Source: Geodermatophilus dictyosporus (GTDB lineage: Bacteria; Actinomycetota; Actinomycetes; Mycobacteriales; Geodermatophilaceae). Taken from it: 64,000 nt of DNA. The notes beneath the pieces are model-generated. The model made no database searches. It saw only the letters and a list, made by a program, of their open reading frames with translations, and was not told the origin of the DNA. Position numbers and translations under genes: made by a program. How positions within the stretch are numbered: the first letter of the stretch is position 1; each line of letters begins with the position of its first letter. The DNA is taken from the NCBI RefSeq assembly GCF_900115505.1, contig NZ_FOWQ01000012.1, positions 62,001-126,000 on the forward strand. Direction: 5' to 3'. Positions 57,330 to 64,000 of the stretch are shown in pieces.

Positions 57330-57637
57330 GCCCGCTCCATCGGCACCGCCCGGTCTCGGGTTGAGCCACCCGACCCCAAGGGGGGCACCCGGTGCGACGA
57401 TCAGGTGACCTGGTCGTCGCGCGTCCTCCCCGACGGTGGGCGGTGAGGGAGGACGGGCTGCGGTGCGCGAGGACGCCGGCGGCACCGGCCCCGGACAGGG
57501 CTCGGCCCCGGACCGCGAGCGCGGGCCGGGGCCGTGAGACGGGCCGTGAGGCCGGCCTCCCCGTACGTCGGGGAGCGGCCCCGCTGCAGGGTCCCGCACC
57601 GGGCGCCGGCGAGGTGCGGGGGCAGCGAGGTCCTTCG
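57330..57637. other. Intergenic region with two hairpins
   Basis: 308 nt. Two GC-rich hairpins: CGGCCCCGG/CCGGGGCCG at 57503-57534 and CTCCCCG-TACGT-CGGGGAG at 57557-57575, both downstream of the small gene at 57638-57784 on the minus strand. I see no gene on either strand. Confidence 0.5.
57557..57575 (-). terminator. Terminator after the small basic protein gene
   Basis: CTCCCCG (57557-57563) and CGGGGAG (57569-57575) with a TACGT loop, 63 nt past the stop at 57638. A second 9-bp hairpin follows at 57503-57534. Confidence 0.55.
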
Positions 57638-57784
57638 TCAGACGCGCGGCGTCCAGGCGCTGTTGGCCATGGTGAGCAGCTCGTCGCGCATCGCCGGGCT
57701 GCTGCTGCGGGCGAGGGCCCGGTCGAGGGCGCGCCGCGTCCGAGCCGCCTGCCGCCGCTGCCGCCAGGTGGTCCCGCTGTTCAT
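57638..57784 (-). CDS. Small basic hypothetical protein
   Basis: 48 residues (MNSGTTWRQRRQAARTRRAL; DRALARSSSPAMRDELLTMA; NSAWTPRV). Very Arg-rich first half, probably helical. AGGAG lies 9 nt before the ATG. I recall similar short proteins in related actinobacteria, without a known function. Two TTCC(C)GACGAT repeats upstream (57852 and 57882) and lower GC there suggest a regulated promoter. Confidence 0.65.
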   Translation of the reverse strand: MNSGTTWRQRRQAARTRRALDRALARSSSPAMRDELLTMANSAWTPRV

Positions 57785-57913
57785 GTCCGTCGTCTCCTCT
57801 GCGGTACTTCCGGTGGGTGCACCAGTAGTAAAGCAGGCAGATCCGCGGATATTCCGACGATGCTGAGGTCGTGTAGGTCACTTCCCGACGATCGTTCACC
57901 CTGAGGGGTGAGA

Positions 57914-57929
57914 CCGGCCCCGCGGCCGG
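57914..57929 (-). terminator. Small hairpin after ptsI
   Basis: CCGGCC (57914-57919) and GGCCGG (57924-57929) with a 4-nt loop, 9 nt past the ptsI stop. Confidence 0.5.
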
Positions 57930-57937
57930 CCCCCATC

Positions 57938-59647
57938 TCAGCCCCGGACGAGGACGGCGCGCGCGGCGGCCCGGCCGGCGCGCGGGTCGTCGGCGGCGAG
58001 CGCGGCCGCCGCGGCCTCCTGGCAGGCGGGCAGGTCCACCGTGGCCAGCCGGGCGCCGACGCCGGCGACGGCCGGGGCGGCGCAGGACAGCGAGGTGACC
58101 CCGAGGCCGACGAGGACGCAGGCCAGCAGCGGGTCGGCAGCCGCCTCGCCGCAGACCCCCACCGGCTTGCCCACCCGGCGCCCGGCGGCCGCGGCGGTCT
58201 CGACCAGCGCCAGCAGCGCCGGCTGCCACGGGTCGGTGAGGTCGGCGAGGTCGGCCGAGAGCCGGTCGGCGGCCAGCGCGTACTGCGAGAGGTCGTTGGT
58301 GCCGATCGACAGGAAGTCGACGTGCTGCAGGACGCGGTCGGCGAGCAGCGCCACCGAGGGCACCTCGACCATGACGCCGGGCACCAGGCCCCGGGCGCGC
58401 ACCCGGGCGGCGAAGTCGGCGGCCTCCCCCACCGTGGCGACCATCGGTGCCATCACCCACGGCGAGGCGCCGGTGCGCCGCGCGGCCTCGGCCACCGCGT
58501 CGAGCTGGCGGTCGAGCAGACCCGGGTCGCGCCGGGCCACCCGCAGGCCGCGGACGCCCAGGGCGGGGTTGGCCTCCTCGGGCGGCGTGGCGAACTCCAG
58601 CGGCTTGTCCGAGCCGGCGTCGAGGGTCCGCAGGACGACGCGGCGGCCGGCCGCGGCCTCGAACACGGCCGCGTAGCCGCGGGCCTGCTCCTCCACCGTC
58701 GGCTCGGCGGCGCGGCCGAGGAAGGCGAGCTCGGTGCGGAAGAGCCCGACGCCCTCGGCGTGCGCGGCGACGGCCAGGCGGGTGCCCTCGCCGTCCTGGA
58801 CGTTGGCGAGCACCGGCACCGGCACGCCGTCGCGCGTGGTGGCCGGACCGGTGTAGCCGGCCAGCGCCGCGGCGGCCCGGCGCGCGGCCTCCAGCTGTCC
58901 GGCGGCCGCCTCCGGGTCCGGGTCGACCGTGACGGTGCCCTCGTCGGCGTCGAGCAGCACGGTGGCGCCGGCGGGCACCGCGTCGAGGCCCTCGACCGCG
59001 ACGACGAGGGGCAGGTTCAGCTGGCGGGCGATGATCGCGGTGTGGCTGGTCGTGCCACCCAGCCGGGTGGCCAGGCCGACGATCCGCGCCGGGTCGAGGC
59101 CGGCGGTGTCGGCGGGGGCCAGGTCGTCGGCCAGCAGCACCGAGGGCTCCTCGGGCGCGGGCACCCCCGGCTCGCCCTGGCCGGTCAGCTCGGCGACGAC
59201 CCGGTCCCGGACGTCCCGGACGTCGGTGACCCGCTCGGCCATGACCCCGCCCAGGGAGGTGAAGACGTCGACGAACTGCTGCGCGGCCTGGACGGTGGCC
59301 ACCGTGGCGGGCAGGCCGGCGGCGATCCGCTGCTCGACCGCGCCGAGCAGGCCGCGGTCGCGCGCCAGCCCCGCGGTGGCGGAGAGCACCTCGGCGGTCA
59401 TCCCGGTCGCGGCCGCGGCGCGCTCGGCGAGCCGGCCGGCCACGGTCTCGGCGGCGGCGACGAAGCGCGCCTCCTCCTCGGCGCGCGCGGATTCCGGCAG
59501 CTCCTCGTACGTCTCGGCGGGCAGCTGGACCGCGCCCGCGGGACGCACCACCGGGCCGAGGACGACACCGGGGACGACGGGGGTCCCGGTGAGGACGCCG
59601 GACGCGGGGCGGTCCGTGCTCGGAGCGCTCTGGGTGGTGGAGGACAT
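57938..59647 (-). CDS. ptsI: PTS enzyme I (phosphoenolpyruvate-protein phosphotransferase)
   Basis: 569 residues. Phosphohistidine motif GLATRLGGTTSHTAIIARQL, then the PEP-binding barrel with GVGLFRTELAFLGR, VVLRTLDAGSDKPLEF, NPALGVRGLRVARR, FLSIGTNDLSQYALAADRLS and catalytic Cys in KPVGVCGEAAADPL. It transfers phosphate from PEP to HPr. The ATG at 59647 has AAGG 5 nt upstream; a GTG at 59653 is an alternative. Divergent from fruR, so both share the control region 59648-59852. Confidence 0.95.
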   Translation of the reverse strand: MSSTTQSAPSTDRPASGVLTGTPVVPGVVLGPVVRPAGAVQLPAETYEELPESARAEEEARFVAAAETVAGRLAERAAAATGMTAEVLSATAGLARDRGLLGAVEQRIAAGLPATVATVQAAQQFVDVFTSLGGVMAERVTDVRDVRDRVVAELTGQGEPGVPAPEEPSVLLADDLAPADTAGLDPARIVGLATRLGGTTSHTAIIARQLNLPLVVAVEGLDAVPAGATVLLDADEGTVTVDPDPEAAAGQLEAARRAAAALAGYTGPATTRDGVPVPVLANVQDGEGTRLAVAAHAEGVGLFRTELAFLGRAAEPTVEEQARGYAAVFEAAAGRRVVLRTLDAGSDKPLEFATPPEEANPALGVRGLRVARRDPGLLDRQLDAVAEAARRTGASPWVMAPMVATVGEAADFAARVRARGLVPGVMVEVPSVALLADRVLQHVDFLSIGTNDLSQYALAADRLSADLADLTDPWQPALLALVETAAAAGRRVGKPVGVCGEAAADPLLACVLVGLGVTSLSCAAPAVAGVGARLATVDLPACQEAAAAALAADDPRAGRAAARAVLVRG

Positions 59648-59725
59648 GCGCACCTTCTCGGGGTCGGAGGAGCCGTGCAGGGCGGGGACGCCGTCGTCCG
59701 TCGGTGACCAGACTCACCAATCGGT

Positions 59726-59804
59726 GTTGACTTGTCAACGGAAGCAACGTAGAACAACACCAAGACAGACCCGAACCCACACGTTCGGACACCGTTCCGG
59801 AACG
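59726..59804. promoter_or_regulatory. ptsI-fruR control region with palindromes
   Basis: GTTGAC-TT-GTCAAC (59726-59739), CCGAAC-N6-GTTCGG (59771-59788) and a perfect 12-nt palindrome CGTTCCGGAACG (59793-59804). CGTTCGG and CGTTCCGG half-sites repeat at 11-nt spacing. A DeoR-type regulator (FruR) encoded next door is the obvious candidate to bind here. Confidence 0.5.
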
Positions 59805-59852
59805 TCCGCGACTCCTCGCGGCGGCCGGACGACGAGGTGAGGAGGTGGGCCG

Positions 59853-60620
59853 GTGTACGCGGAGGAGCGCCAACAGGCGATCGCCACGCTGGTCACCGAG
59901 CAGGGCCGGATCGCGGTGACCGCCGTGGCCGAGCAGTTCGGGGTGACCACCGAGACGGTGCGCCGCGACCTCGCCGTCCTCGAGCGGACCGGGGTGCTGC
60001 GCCGGGTGCACGGCGGCGCGGTCCCGGCCGGGGCGCTCACCCTGGTCGAGACGGCGCTGGCCGAGCGCAACGCCACCCGCGCGGAGGCCAAGCGCAAGAT
60101 CGCCGCCGCGGCGGCCGACCTGCTGCCCGCGCCCGGCGGCAGCCTGCTGCTCGACGGCGGCAGCACCACCGCGGCGCTGGCCGAGGTGCTCCCCGCCGAC
60201 CGGAACCTCTTCGTCGCCACCAACTCGGTGCCGATCTCCGCGCGGCTGGCCACCTCCCCGGGCCTGACGCTGCACGTGCTCGGCGGCCGGGTCCGCGGGC
60301 TGACCCAGTGCGCCGTCGGCGAGACGCCGGTGCGGGCGCTGGCCGAGCTGCGCGTCGACGTCGCCTTCCTCGGCGCCAACGGCATCACCCCCGGGCACGG
60401 GCTGACCACCCCCGACGAGGCCGAGGCCTCGGTCAAGCGGGCGATGGTGCGCGCCGGGCAGCGGGTGGTGGTCCTCGCCGACGGCAGCAAGCTCGGCCGC
60501 GAGCACCTCGTCCGCTTCGCCGCTCTCGACGACGTCGACGTCGTGGTGACCGACAGCGGCGCGGACCCGGCGGTCGTCGCCCGGCTCGAGGACGCCGGCG
60601 TCGAGGTCGTGGTCGCGTGA
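59853..60620 (+). CDS. fruR: DeoR-family regulator of the fructose operon
   Basis: 255 residues. The DeoR HTH is YAEERQQAIATLVTEQGRIA then VTAVAEQFGVTTETVRRDLA and VLERTGVLRRVHGGAV. The C-terminal sugar-phosphate domain (DeoRC) has LLLDGGSTTAALAEVLPADR, VATNSVPISARLATSPGLTL, GANGITPGHGLTTPDEAEAS and VVVLADGSKLGREHLVRFA. It likely represses ptsI and fruKA until fructose-1-phosphate is present. GTG start with GAGG/GGAGG upstream; its stop overlaps the fruK GTG. Confidence 0.92.
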   Translation: MYAEERQQAIATLVTEQGRIAVTAVAEQFGVTTETVRRDLAVLERTGVLRRVHGGAVPAGALTLVETALAERNATRAEAKRKIAAAAADLLPAPGGSLLLDGGSTTAALAEVLPADRNLFVATNSVPISARLATSPGLTLHVLGGRVRGLTQCAVGETPVRALAELRVDVAFLGANGITPGHGLTTPDEAEASVKRAMVRAGQRVVVLADGSKLGREHLVRFAALDDVDVVVTDSGADPAVVARLEDAGVEVVVA

Positions 60621-61654
60621 GCGGCGGCCGCGTCGTCACGCTGACGGCCAACCCCAGCCTCGACCGCACCCTGGTCCTCCCCGGCCCGCTGGCCCGGGGC
60701 GGGGTCGTGCGGCTGGGCACCAGCTCCACCGAGCCCGGCGGCAAGGGCGTCAACGTCGCCCGCGTGCTGGCCGCGGCCGGCGCCGACGTCACCGCCGTCG
60801 TCCCCGCCGAGGACGCCGACCCGCTGGTCACCGCGCTGCGGGTCCTCCGCCTGCCGCTGGTCACCGTGGGCACCGGCGCCCCGGTGCGCACCAACTACAC
60901 GCTCACCGAGCCCGACGGCACCACCACCAAGCTCAACGAGCCCGGCACCGCCCTCGACGCGGGCACCCGGGCCGCGCTCACCACGGCGCTGGCCGCGGCC
61001 GCCGAGGGCGCGGCGTGGGTGGTCCTGTCCGGCTCGCTGCCTCCGGGCACCCCGACCGACTGGTACGCCGACCTGGTCCGGGCCGTGCGCGGCACCGGCG
61101 CGCGGGTCGCCGTCGACACCTCCGAGGCGCCGCTGCTGGCCCTGCTCGCGGCCGGCGCCGATGCCGCCCCCGACCTGGTCAAGCCCAACGCCGAGGAGCT
61201 GGCGCAGGTGGCCGGCACCACCGAGGCCGCGCTGCTCGCCGACCCCGCCGCCCTGTCGGCCGCGGTGCGGGCCCTGCACGACGGCGGCATCGCCGAGGTG
61301 CTGCTGACCCTCGGCGCCGACGGCGCCACGCTGTCGACCGCCGGCGGCGAGGTCTGGTCGGCCCGGCCGCCGCGGATCACCGTCCGCAGCACGGTCGGTG
61401 CCGGCGACTCCAGCCTGGCCGGCCACGTGCTCGCCGACCTCGCCGGGGCCCCCGCCGCCGAGCGCCTCCGCCGCGCGGTCGCCACCGGAGCGGCGGCCGC
61501 CGCGCTGCCCGGCTCCGCGCTCCCCACGCCCGACCAGGTCGACCTGGCCGGCGTCTCCGTACAGCCCGGCCTGCCCGGGTCCGTCCCACCCGCAGCACCC
61601 GCAGCACCGCCCGCACAGCAGCCCGTCCCGGCCGCCGGCCGGGACGTCCCCTGA
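60617..61654 (+). CDS. fruK: 1-phosphofructokinase
   Basis: 345 residues, PfkB family. VVTLTANPSLDRTLVLPGPL at the N-terminus, EPGGKGVNVARVLAAAGADV, LVKPNAEELAQVAG and the C-terminal STVGAGDSSLAGHVLADLAG with the catalytic Asp. NPSLDRT identifies the 1-phosphofructokinase branch. It phosphorylates fructose-1-phosphate to fructose-1,6-bisphosphate. The tail after about residue 315 is Pro/Ala-rich and unstructured. GTGA overlap with fruR; fruA begins 18 nt downstream. Confidence 0.93.
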   Translation: MSGGRVVTLTANPSLDRTLVLPGPLARGGVVRLGTSSTEPGGKGVNVARVLAAAGADVTAVVPAEDADPLVTALRVLRLPLVTVGTGAPVRTNYTLTEPDGTTTKLNEPGTALDAGTRAALTTALAAAAEGAAWVVLSGSLPPGTPTDWYADLVRAVRGTGARVAVDTSEAPLLALLAAGADAAPDLVKPNAEELAQVAGTTEAALLADPAALSAAVRALHDGGIAEVLLTLGADGATLSTAGGEVWSARPPRITVRSTVGAGDSSLAGHVLADLAGAPAAERLRRAVATGAAAAALPGSALPTPDQVDLAGVSVQPGLPGSVPPAAPAAPPAQQPVPAAGRDVP

Positions 61655-61672
61655 CGCCCCGGAAGGTCCGTC

Positions 61673-63805
61673 ATGTCCGCACTCATCACCCCCGAGCTGG
61701 TCGTCCTCGACACCGACCTCGGCTCCGACAAGGCCACGGTGGTCCGCCGGCTGGCCGGCCTGGTGGCCGACGCCGGCCGGGCGACGGGCGCCGAGGCGCT
61801 CGCCGGGGACGCGCTGGCCCGCGAGGCCCAGGCGGCCACCGGTCTGCCCGGCGGGATCGCCATCCCGCACTGCCGCTCGGCGGCCGTGACGCAGGCGTCC
61901 CTGGCCTTCACCCGGCTCAGCCCGGGCGTCGACTTCGGTGCCGCCGACGGCCCGGCCGACCTGGTCTTCCTCATCGCCGCCCCCGCGGCCGGCGACGCCG
62001 ACCACCTCACGCTGCTGTCCGCGCTGGCCCGCGCCCTGGTGCGGCCGGACTTCGTCGCCGCGCTGCGGGCCGCCGCCACGCCGGCCGACGTCGTGGCCCT
62101 CGTCGAGGAGGTCGTCTCCCCGCAGCCGGCGACCGGCGCCAGCGCGGCCACCTCGGTCCCGGCACCGGCCACCTCGCCGGCCGCCGCGGCCCCGGCGTCC
62201 ACCGGGCAGACCGCCGCCCGCCGCCGGCTGGTCGCCGTCAGCGCCTGCCCGACCGGCATCGCGCACACCTACATGGCCGCCGACAAGCTCACCGCGGCCG
62301 CCCAGGACGCCGGCGTCGACCTCGTCGTCGAGACGCAGGGCTCGTCGGGCGCCACGCCGCTGGACCCGGCGGTCATCCGCGACGCCGACGCGGTGATCTT
62401 CGCCGTCGACGTGGGCGTCCGGGACCGGGACCGGTTCGCCGGGAAGCCGGTGATCCAGTCGGGAACCAAGCGGGCCATCAACGAGCCCGACGTCATGATC
62501 CGCGAGGCGCTGGCCGCCGCCGACGACCCGAACGCCCGCCGCGTGCCGGGCTCCGGCACGGCCGGCGAGCCCGCCGCCGCCTCCTCCGCGGGCCGCCCGG
62601 GCACCGCCACGGAGATCCGCCGCTGGCTGCTCACCGGCGTCAGCTACATGATCCCGTTCGTCGCGGCCGGCGGTCTGCTCATCGCGCTGGGCTTCCTCTT
62701 CGGCGGGTACCAGATCGTCAACCCCAACCCCGACGTCGAGGGCCAGAGCTACGCGCTGAGCTGGGTGCTCAGCAACTCGTTCTTCGACCTGCCCACCGCC
62801 GCGCCCACCGAGGGGCTCAACGACGGCTTCCTCGGCTACCTCGGCGCGGTCTGCACCGTGCTGGGCCAGGCCGCGTTCGGGTTCCTCGTGCCGGCCCTGG
62901 CCGGGTACATCGCCTACGCGATCGCCGACCGCCCGGGCATCGTCCCCGGCTTCGTCGTCGGCGCCGTCTCGGTGAGCGTGGGCGCCGGCTTCATCGGCGG
63001 CCTGGTCGGCGGCATCATCGCCGGCTTCGCGGCCCGGTGGATCGCCTCCTGGAAGCTGCCCACCGGCGTCCGCGGGCTGCAGCCGGTCGTGATCATCCCG
63101 CTGCTGGCCACGCTCATCTCCAGCGGCATCATGGCCGTCCTGCTCGGCCGCCCGCTGGCCGCCGCGCTCACCGGCCTGGGCAACTGGCTCAACGGCCTGA
63201 CCGGCACCTCCGCGGTGCTGCTCGGCATCATCCTCGGCCTGATGATGTGCTTCGACCTCGGCGGCCCGGTGAACAAGGCGGCCTACGTCTTCGCCACCAC
63301 CGGCCTGGCCGCCGGCAGCGGCGCCCCGCTGGTCATCATGGCGACCGTCATGGCCGCAGGCATGGTGCCGCCGCTGGCGATGGCGCTGAGCACGCTGGTC
63401 CGCCCGAAGCTCTACACCCCGGCCGAGCGCGACAACGGCAAGGCGGCCTGGCTGCTGGGCCTGTCGTTCATCTCCGAGGGCGCCATCCCGTTCGCCGCGG
63501 CCGACCCGCTGCGGGTCATCCCCTCGATGATGCTCGGCGGTGCCACCACCGGCGCGATCGTGGCGGCCAGCGGCGTCGAGCTGCGGGCCCCGCACGGCGG
63601 CATCTTCGTGTTCTTCGCGATGAGCGGCGTGCTGATGTTCCTGGTCGCCCTCGTGGTCGGCACCGTGGTCGGCGCCCTGGCGGTCACCATCGCCAAGAGC
63701 ATCGGCCGCACCAAGGCAGACGCCGTCCCGGAGGACGCCGTCGACCTGGCCCACGCCCACGCCGCCGCCCCGGCCTCCACGGTCAGCGCGCCCGCGCGGG
63801 CCTGA
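61673..63805 (+). CDS. fruA: Fructose-specific PTS enzyme IIABC
   Basis: 710 residues. EIIA: GGIAIPHCRS with His66. EIIB: AVSACPTGIAHTYMAADKLT with Cys192. EIIC: from about residue 320, ten hydrophobic segments starting WLLTGVSYMIPFVAAGGLLI and containing DLGGPVNKAAYVFATTGLAA and SEGAIPFAAADPLRVIPSMM. All three phosphotransfer modules are in one chain, joined by Ala/Pro-rich linkers, as in other actinobacterial FruA. It imports fructose as fructose-1-phosphate. The ATG has GGAAGG upstream. Confidence 0.95.
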   Translation: MSALITPELVVLDTDLGSDKATVVRRLAGLVADAGRATGAEALAGDALAREAQAATGLPGGIAIPHCRSAAVTQASLAFTRLSPGVDFGAADGPADLVFLIAAPAAGDADHLTLLSALARALVRPDFVAALRAAATPADVVALVEEVVSPQPATGASAATSVPAPATSPAAAAPASTGQTAARRRLVAVSACPTGIAHTYMAADKLTAAAQDAGVDLVVETQGSSGATPLDPAVIRDADAVIFAVDVGVRDRDRFAGKPVIQSGTKRAINEPDVMIREALAAADDPNARRVPGSGTAGEPAAASSAGRPGTATEIRRWLLTGVSYMIPFVAAGGLLIALGFLFGGYQIVNPNPDVEGQSYALSWVLSNSFFDLPTAAPTEGLNDGFLGYLGAVCTVLGQAAFGFLVPALAGYIAYAIADRPGIVPGFVVGAVSVSVGAGFIGGLVGGIIAGFAARWIASWKLPTGVRGLQPVVIIPLLATLISSGIMAVLLGRPLAAALTGLGNWLNGLTGTSAVLLGIILGLMMCFDLGGPVNKAAYVFATTGLAAGSGAPLVIMATVMAAGMVPPLAMALSTLVRPKLYTPAERDNGKAAWLLGLSFISEGAIPFAAADPLRVIPSMMLGGATTGAIVAASGVELRAPHGGIFVFFAMSGVLMFLVALVVGTVVGALAVTIAKSIGRTKADAVPEDAVDLAHAHAAAPASTVSAPARA

Positions 63806-63859
63806 CCGGGCAGGCTGGACCCAGCACCCCTGACCCCACCCCAGAAGCGAGGACGAGGA

Positions 63860-64000
63860 ATGCCCAGCCAGACCGTCACCGTCGGCTCCCGGGTCGGCCT
63901 GCACGCCCGCCCGGCCGCGCTCATCGCCGAGGCGGTGGGCAAGGCCGGTGTCCCGGTCACCCTGGCCACTCCCGGCGGTGCGCCGGTCGACGCCGGGTCG
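63860..64000 (+). CDS. ptsH: Phosphocarrier protein HPr (3' end outside window)
   Basis: The first 47 residues are visible: MPSQTVTVGSRVGLHARPAA with the phosphorylatable His15 in GLHARPA. GAGGACGAGGA precedes the ATG. It receives phosphate from enzyme I and passes it to FruA. Lies 54 nt after fruA in the same direction, completing a self-contained fructose PTS. Confidence 0.93.
   Translation, partial: MPSQTVTVGSRVGLHARPAALIAEAVGKAGVPVTLATPGGAPVDAGS

Noticed and set aside
55203-60506. 5.3-kb minus-strand open frame extending the GGDEF gene to 60506
   Set aside because: Upstream of 57329 it is antisense or out of frame to the small basic gene, ptsI and fruR. The ATG at 57329 has a good ribosome site.

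Overview
The window is 64 kb of very GC-rich DNA with strong G/C bias at third codon positions. GTG and TTG starts are frequent, many transcripts look leaderless, and the gene set is actinobacterial: HspR-controlled dnaK operon, DevR/DevS-like pair, FadE5-like acyl-CoA dehydrogenase, EtfD-like Fe-S oxidoreductase, DUF222-HNH proteins, PucR regulators. Taken together this suggests a member of the Geodermatophilaceae or a close relative. That placement is inference from gene content and style, because no rRNA or other marker gene lies in the window.

Layout, left to right. (1) 1-1.5 kb: end of a MarR-MFS drug-efflux operon. (2) 1.5-8.6 kb: an IclR regulator divergent from glcD-glcE-glcF and a lactate/glycolate permease, a 2-hydroxyacid oxidation and uptake unit closed by a bidirectional terminator. 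(3) 8.6-13.6 kb: dnaK-grpE-dnaJ-hspR with an unusual fifth gene (MarR type), headed by a degenerate HAIR operator. (4) 13.7-15.0 kb: an orphan AbiEi/DUF559-type gene flanked by two copies of a palindromic repeat whose third copy lies at 45.65 kb. (5) 15.3-25.7 kb: EtfD-like oxidoreductase, MFS transporter, dCTP deaminase, secreted subtilase with a TIG domain, the scar of a deleted PAS sensor gene, and a large hybrid histidine kinase. (6) 25.74-27.92 kb: tRNA-Gly(CCC) followed by a decayed integrated element of about 2.1 kb bounded by a 41-bp direct repeat of the tRNA 3' half. It holds a SnoaL-like gene, an ABM-like gene and a dead IS5-type transposase. (7) 28-34.5 kb: DUF222-HNH nuclease, TOPRIM protein, RibD-like reductase, STAS protein, argG, sulfurtransferase and a PrmC paralogue. 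(8) 34.5-40.4 kb: a universal-stress-like gene coupled to a DevS-like GAF kinase behind a DosR-like box, a convergent DevR-like regulator, a type III polyketide synthase with a methyltransferase and DUF3140, and a DUF6328 membrane protein. (9) 40.4-46.2 kb: ribokinase, TetR, FadE5-like dehydrogenase behind a large double palindrome, and several small acidic disordered proteins. (10) 46.2-50 kb: ABC exporter with a DesK/DesR-type two-component pair. (11) 50.4-53.1 kb: 3-hydroxybutyrate dehydrogenase coupled to a GAF-PucR regulator. (12) 53.1-57.8 kb: several single genes (zinc-ribbon protein, putative glycosylase, tyrosine phosphatase, GGDEF protein, small basic protein). (13) 57.9 kb to the end: a fructose PTS regulon, with ptsI divergent from fruR-fruK-fruA-ptsH.

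The most informative non-gene signals are the tRNA-Gly attachment-site duplication, a TTACC-N4-RGTAA palindrome shared by the etfD and fadE promoters (a candidate beta-oxidation regulon), the dispersed palindromic repeat family, and a repeated leaderless arrangement in which a -10 hexamer ends exactly 6 nt before the start codon.
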